Origin: Bacillota bacterium
GTDB taxonomy: Bacteria; Bacillota; Bacilli; Bacillales_B; DSM-18226
NCBI GenBank assembly: GCA_030705665.1
Contig: JAUZQA010000265.1
Span: forward strand, 1 to 5,991
Direction of reading: 5' to 3'
DNA length: 5,991 nt
Shown here: piece by piece, positions 4,748 through 5,991 of the stretch
Layout: each line of letters starts with the position of its first letter
How positions within the stretch are numbered: position 1 is the first letter of the stretch
The notes under the pieces: generated by a model
Database searches by the model: none
Told to the model about the DNA's origin: nothing
The model's input: only the letters and a program-made list of their open reading frames with translations
Made by a program: the position numbers and the translations under genes

Positions 4748-5585
4748 TTAAGTCCAGAATTGGTTATCGAAGCGATCAGCTGTTTTTCGCTGCATTTCTT
4801 CATTGGTATGGGAGTAAATATCAAGGGTAATCCCAACTCTTGAATGCCCTAATCGTTCACTGACCACTTTTGGATTTTCACCCATCCGCATTAACATTGT
4901 TGCGTGTGTATGCCTCAAATTGTGAAATGGAATCTCCGGGACATTGGCTTTCTTCATTAATATTTTATATTTGCGCAGTAGATTGCGCGGTTTAAGATAA
5001 CCACCCGTTTTCGATGGGATCACTAAACCCAGCTTATTTTCCTTTTGCTCTTGCTTGTATTTCTTTAAAACATATAGAACACTGGGAGAGAGAAAGACAT
5101 CACGGTTTGAATTAGCAGTTTTGCCATCCTTGATAAACAAACCTTTTGACTTTGTCCGGGTTAACGATTCCTCCACATGGATGACACCTAGTTGGTCCTT
5201 TTACTCGGTCCAAAGGATGTTTTTGATGAGTTCCCAATCCATTGGCGTTTGAAATGCCTTGCTTAACACATTTCGAATAATTTTAACGGAAGCTGGTGAT
5301 AGACTGCTGTTTGATTTATTAGACAAAAATTGCTGTACATCATACGTCTTAATTGCACTTACTTCACACCGGCCAAAAGCAGGGAGTATATGAAGTTTAA
5401 CCACCCGCTCTGCGCGTTCATAGGTTGTTGGCTGTAATCTCTGTGAGGAATTCGGCTTGCGCCAGTTCTGCTTCTTTTTTCGTGAGAAAGCCGCCACGGT
5501 AAACTTGCTTACGTTTCCCTGTGACTGGGTTTTTTCCGATATCGGTACGAAAAGTCCAAGTTTTTCCGGTTTTGATGACTGACAT
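4748..5585 (-). pseudogene. int: Tyrosine recombinase (phage/ICE-type integrase) pseudogene
   Basis: The start is ATG 5585 with GGTGG (5600-5596) before it. The first 55 codons (to a stop at 5418) encode the AP2-like arm-binding domain: GKTWTFRTDIGKNP, VTGKRKQVYRGGF, TKKEAELAQAEFLTE. The frame then shifts near 5430 and continues as a core-binding domain (TTYERAERVVKLHILPAFG ... NVLSKAFQT) to an in-frame TAA at 5201-5203. In the same frame follows the C-terminal catalytic part (QLGVIHVEESLTRTKSKG onward) with the beta-hairpin Lys region, HNLRH, LGH and the nucleophile Tyr in DIYSH. The segment with the first catalytic Arg (usually TGMRxGE) and roughly 100 residues around it are missing, and some 30 residues are missing between the arm and core domains. 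About 280 codons remain of an expected 370-390. The product cannot be an active recombinase. Confidence 0.88.
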
Positions 5586-5600
5586 GATGTGTTTTCCACC

Positions 5601-5786
5601 TTAAGCTAATTGTTTGTTGGTGTGATTTTGAATCCAATTCAAATATTCATGGGCCATGACGCGCTTATTTCTACCGATACGAATGATAGGGAAGTCATCT
5701 CGCTCTATGATTTCATAGGCGGTAGCACGTGAGACTTTAAGAATTTTTGCGATATTTTGTGCGGTGAGTACTTCGAAGTTGTTCAT
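5601..5786 (-). CDS. xis: Excisionase-type helix-turn-helix DNA-binding protein
   Basis: It has 61 residues from ATG 5786, with AGAGGAGAA on the minus strand 6-7 bp upstream; this is preferred to the longer frame from 5840, whose extra N-terminus has no family features. LTAQNIAKILKVSRATAYEII is a MerR-like winged helix-turn-helix (the excisionase/HTH_17 group), followed by FPIIRIGRNKRV, the typical wing, and a short helix (HEYLNWIQ). Such proteins bind the att region, bend DNA and steer the partner integrase towards excision. The gene lies 15 bp before the integrase start on the same strand, the usual xis-int order. It appears intact although its integrase is broken. Family membership is clear; the directionality role is inferred from context. 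Confidence 0.82.
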   Translation of the reverse strand: MNNFEVLTAQNIAKILKVSRATAYEIIERDDFPIIRIGRNKRVMAHEYLNWIQNHTNKQLA

Positions 5787-5809
5787 AAAAATTCTCCTCT
5801 GCTGTTTGT

Positions 5810-5991
5810 TTATGTCCCTCGAACCTTCGCCTTTTCCCAATCGTCCTTTTACACTAAATATTCTTCAAAATCCTTTTGTAATCGACTACTATTAACCCAA
5901 ACATCACCAGAACGGATATAGTTTTTAAGTCCTGTTAAGGCAGCCATTTCATAATATTGAAGGTTAATGTTACTTTCATCATCAAAAACAT
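5810..5991 (-). pseudogene. Tn3-family transposase (TnpA) fragment
   Basis: The open frame enters from beyond base 5991 and reads NLQYYEMAALTGLKNYIRSG, then DVWVNSSRLQKDFEEYLV, then TAA at 5849-5851. The pattern 'YE...L..LR..L/I RSGDIWV.GSR...DFE.YL' is characteristic of an internal segment of Tn3-family TnpA. Homology-like sequence goes on in frame after the stop (KDDWEKAKVRG) to a second stop at 5810-5812, so the TAA looks like a nonsense change. The rest of the long (about 970-residue) protein should continue left but is replaced by the xis gene, so the 3' part is lost. The N-terminal part lies outside the window and its state is unknown. It encodes at most a dead fragment. Confidence 0.72.

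Noticed and set aside
5436..5599. N-terminal part (MENTSCQSS...) of the minus-strand frame ending at 5201
   Set aside because: In this stretch the real integrase sequence is in another frame (from ATG 5585, GKTWTFRTDIGKNP); the frame is valid only from about TTYERAER onward.
5787..5840. Longer xis start at 5840
   Set aside because: The added 18 residues lie over the transposase remnant and its joint, while ATG 5786 has a strong AGGAG site and begins the family-typical sequence.

Overview
The window looks like an accessory or junction region of a low-GC Gram-positive bacterium, most like the Bacillaceae. The signs are A+T-rich intergenic DNA, strong GGAGG-type ribosome binding sites, an AnsZ-like asparaginase, a CcpA-type cre-like site and a family of decayed mobile genes typical of Firmicutes. 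The genus cannot be fixed from the sequence alone.

Left part (1-2150), plus strand, sugar-acid catabolism. The 3' part of a short-chain dehydrogenase of the gluconate 5-dehydrogenase / KduD type ends at a strong terminator. Next comes a cytoplasmic protein with a discoidin-like (F5/8 type C-like) C-terminal half, also closed by a terminator. Then follows a ThuA-family gene broken by a TGA where the family normally has Trp, with its 3' end lost. A perfect 14-bp palindrome overlapping a TTGACT hexamer sits in front of the ThuA remnant.

Middle part (2465-4635). Two direct repeats of 129 bp (3 mismatches, offset 2042 bp) bracket a secreted type II L-asparaginase gene. Each repeat starts exactly at what reads as the anticodon loop of a tRNA-Val(GAC). 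It contains the 3' half of that tRNA (anticodon-stem 3' strand, variable loop, T arm, acceptor 3' strand, no encoded CCA) and two terminator hairpins. Neither copy is preceded by the tRNA 5' half. This is the pattern left by tyrosine-recombinase elements that integrate in tRNA 3' ends, here in tandem, so the asparaginase gene lies in an att-flanked cassette of about 2.04 kb. The 700 bp before the asparaginase gene hold a long inverted repeat, a doubtful small minus-strand ORF and a cre-like site.

Right part (4748-5991), minus strand. A tyrosine integrase pseudogene (frameshift, internal stop, loss of the segment with the first catalytic Arg) lies 112 bp from the second repeat. It is preceded by an intact small excisionase-type HTH gene, in operon order xis-int. 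The xis gene abuts a truncated Tn3-family transposase fragment that runs off the window.

Taken together, the right and middle parts look like a layered, partly decayed integration hotspot at tRNA-Val(GAC). The asparaginase gene is an intact passenger between two att-like repeats, and the only recombinase visible here is broken.
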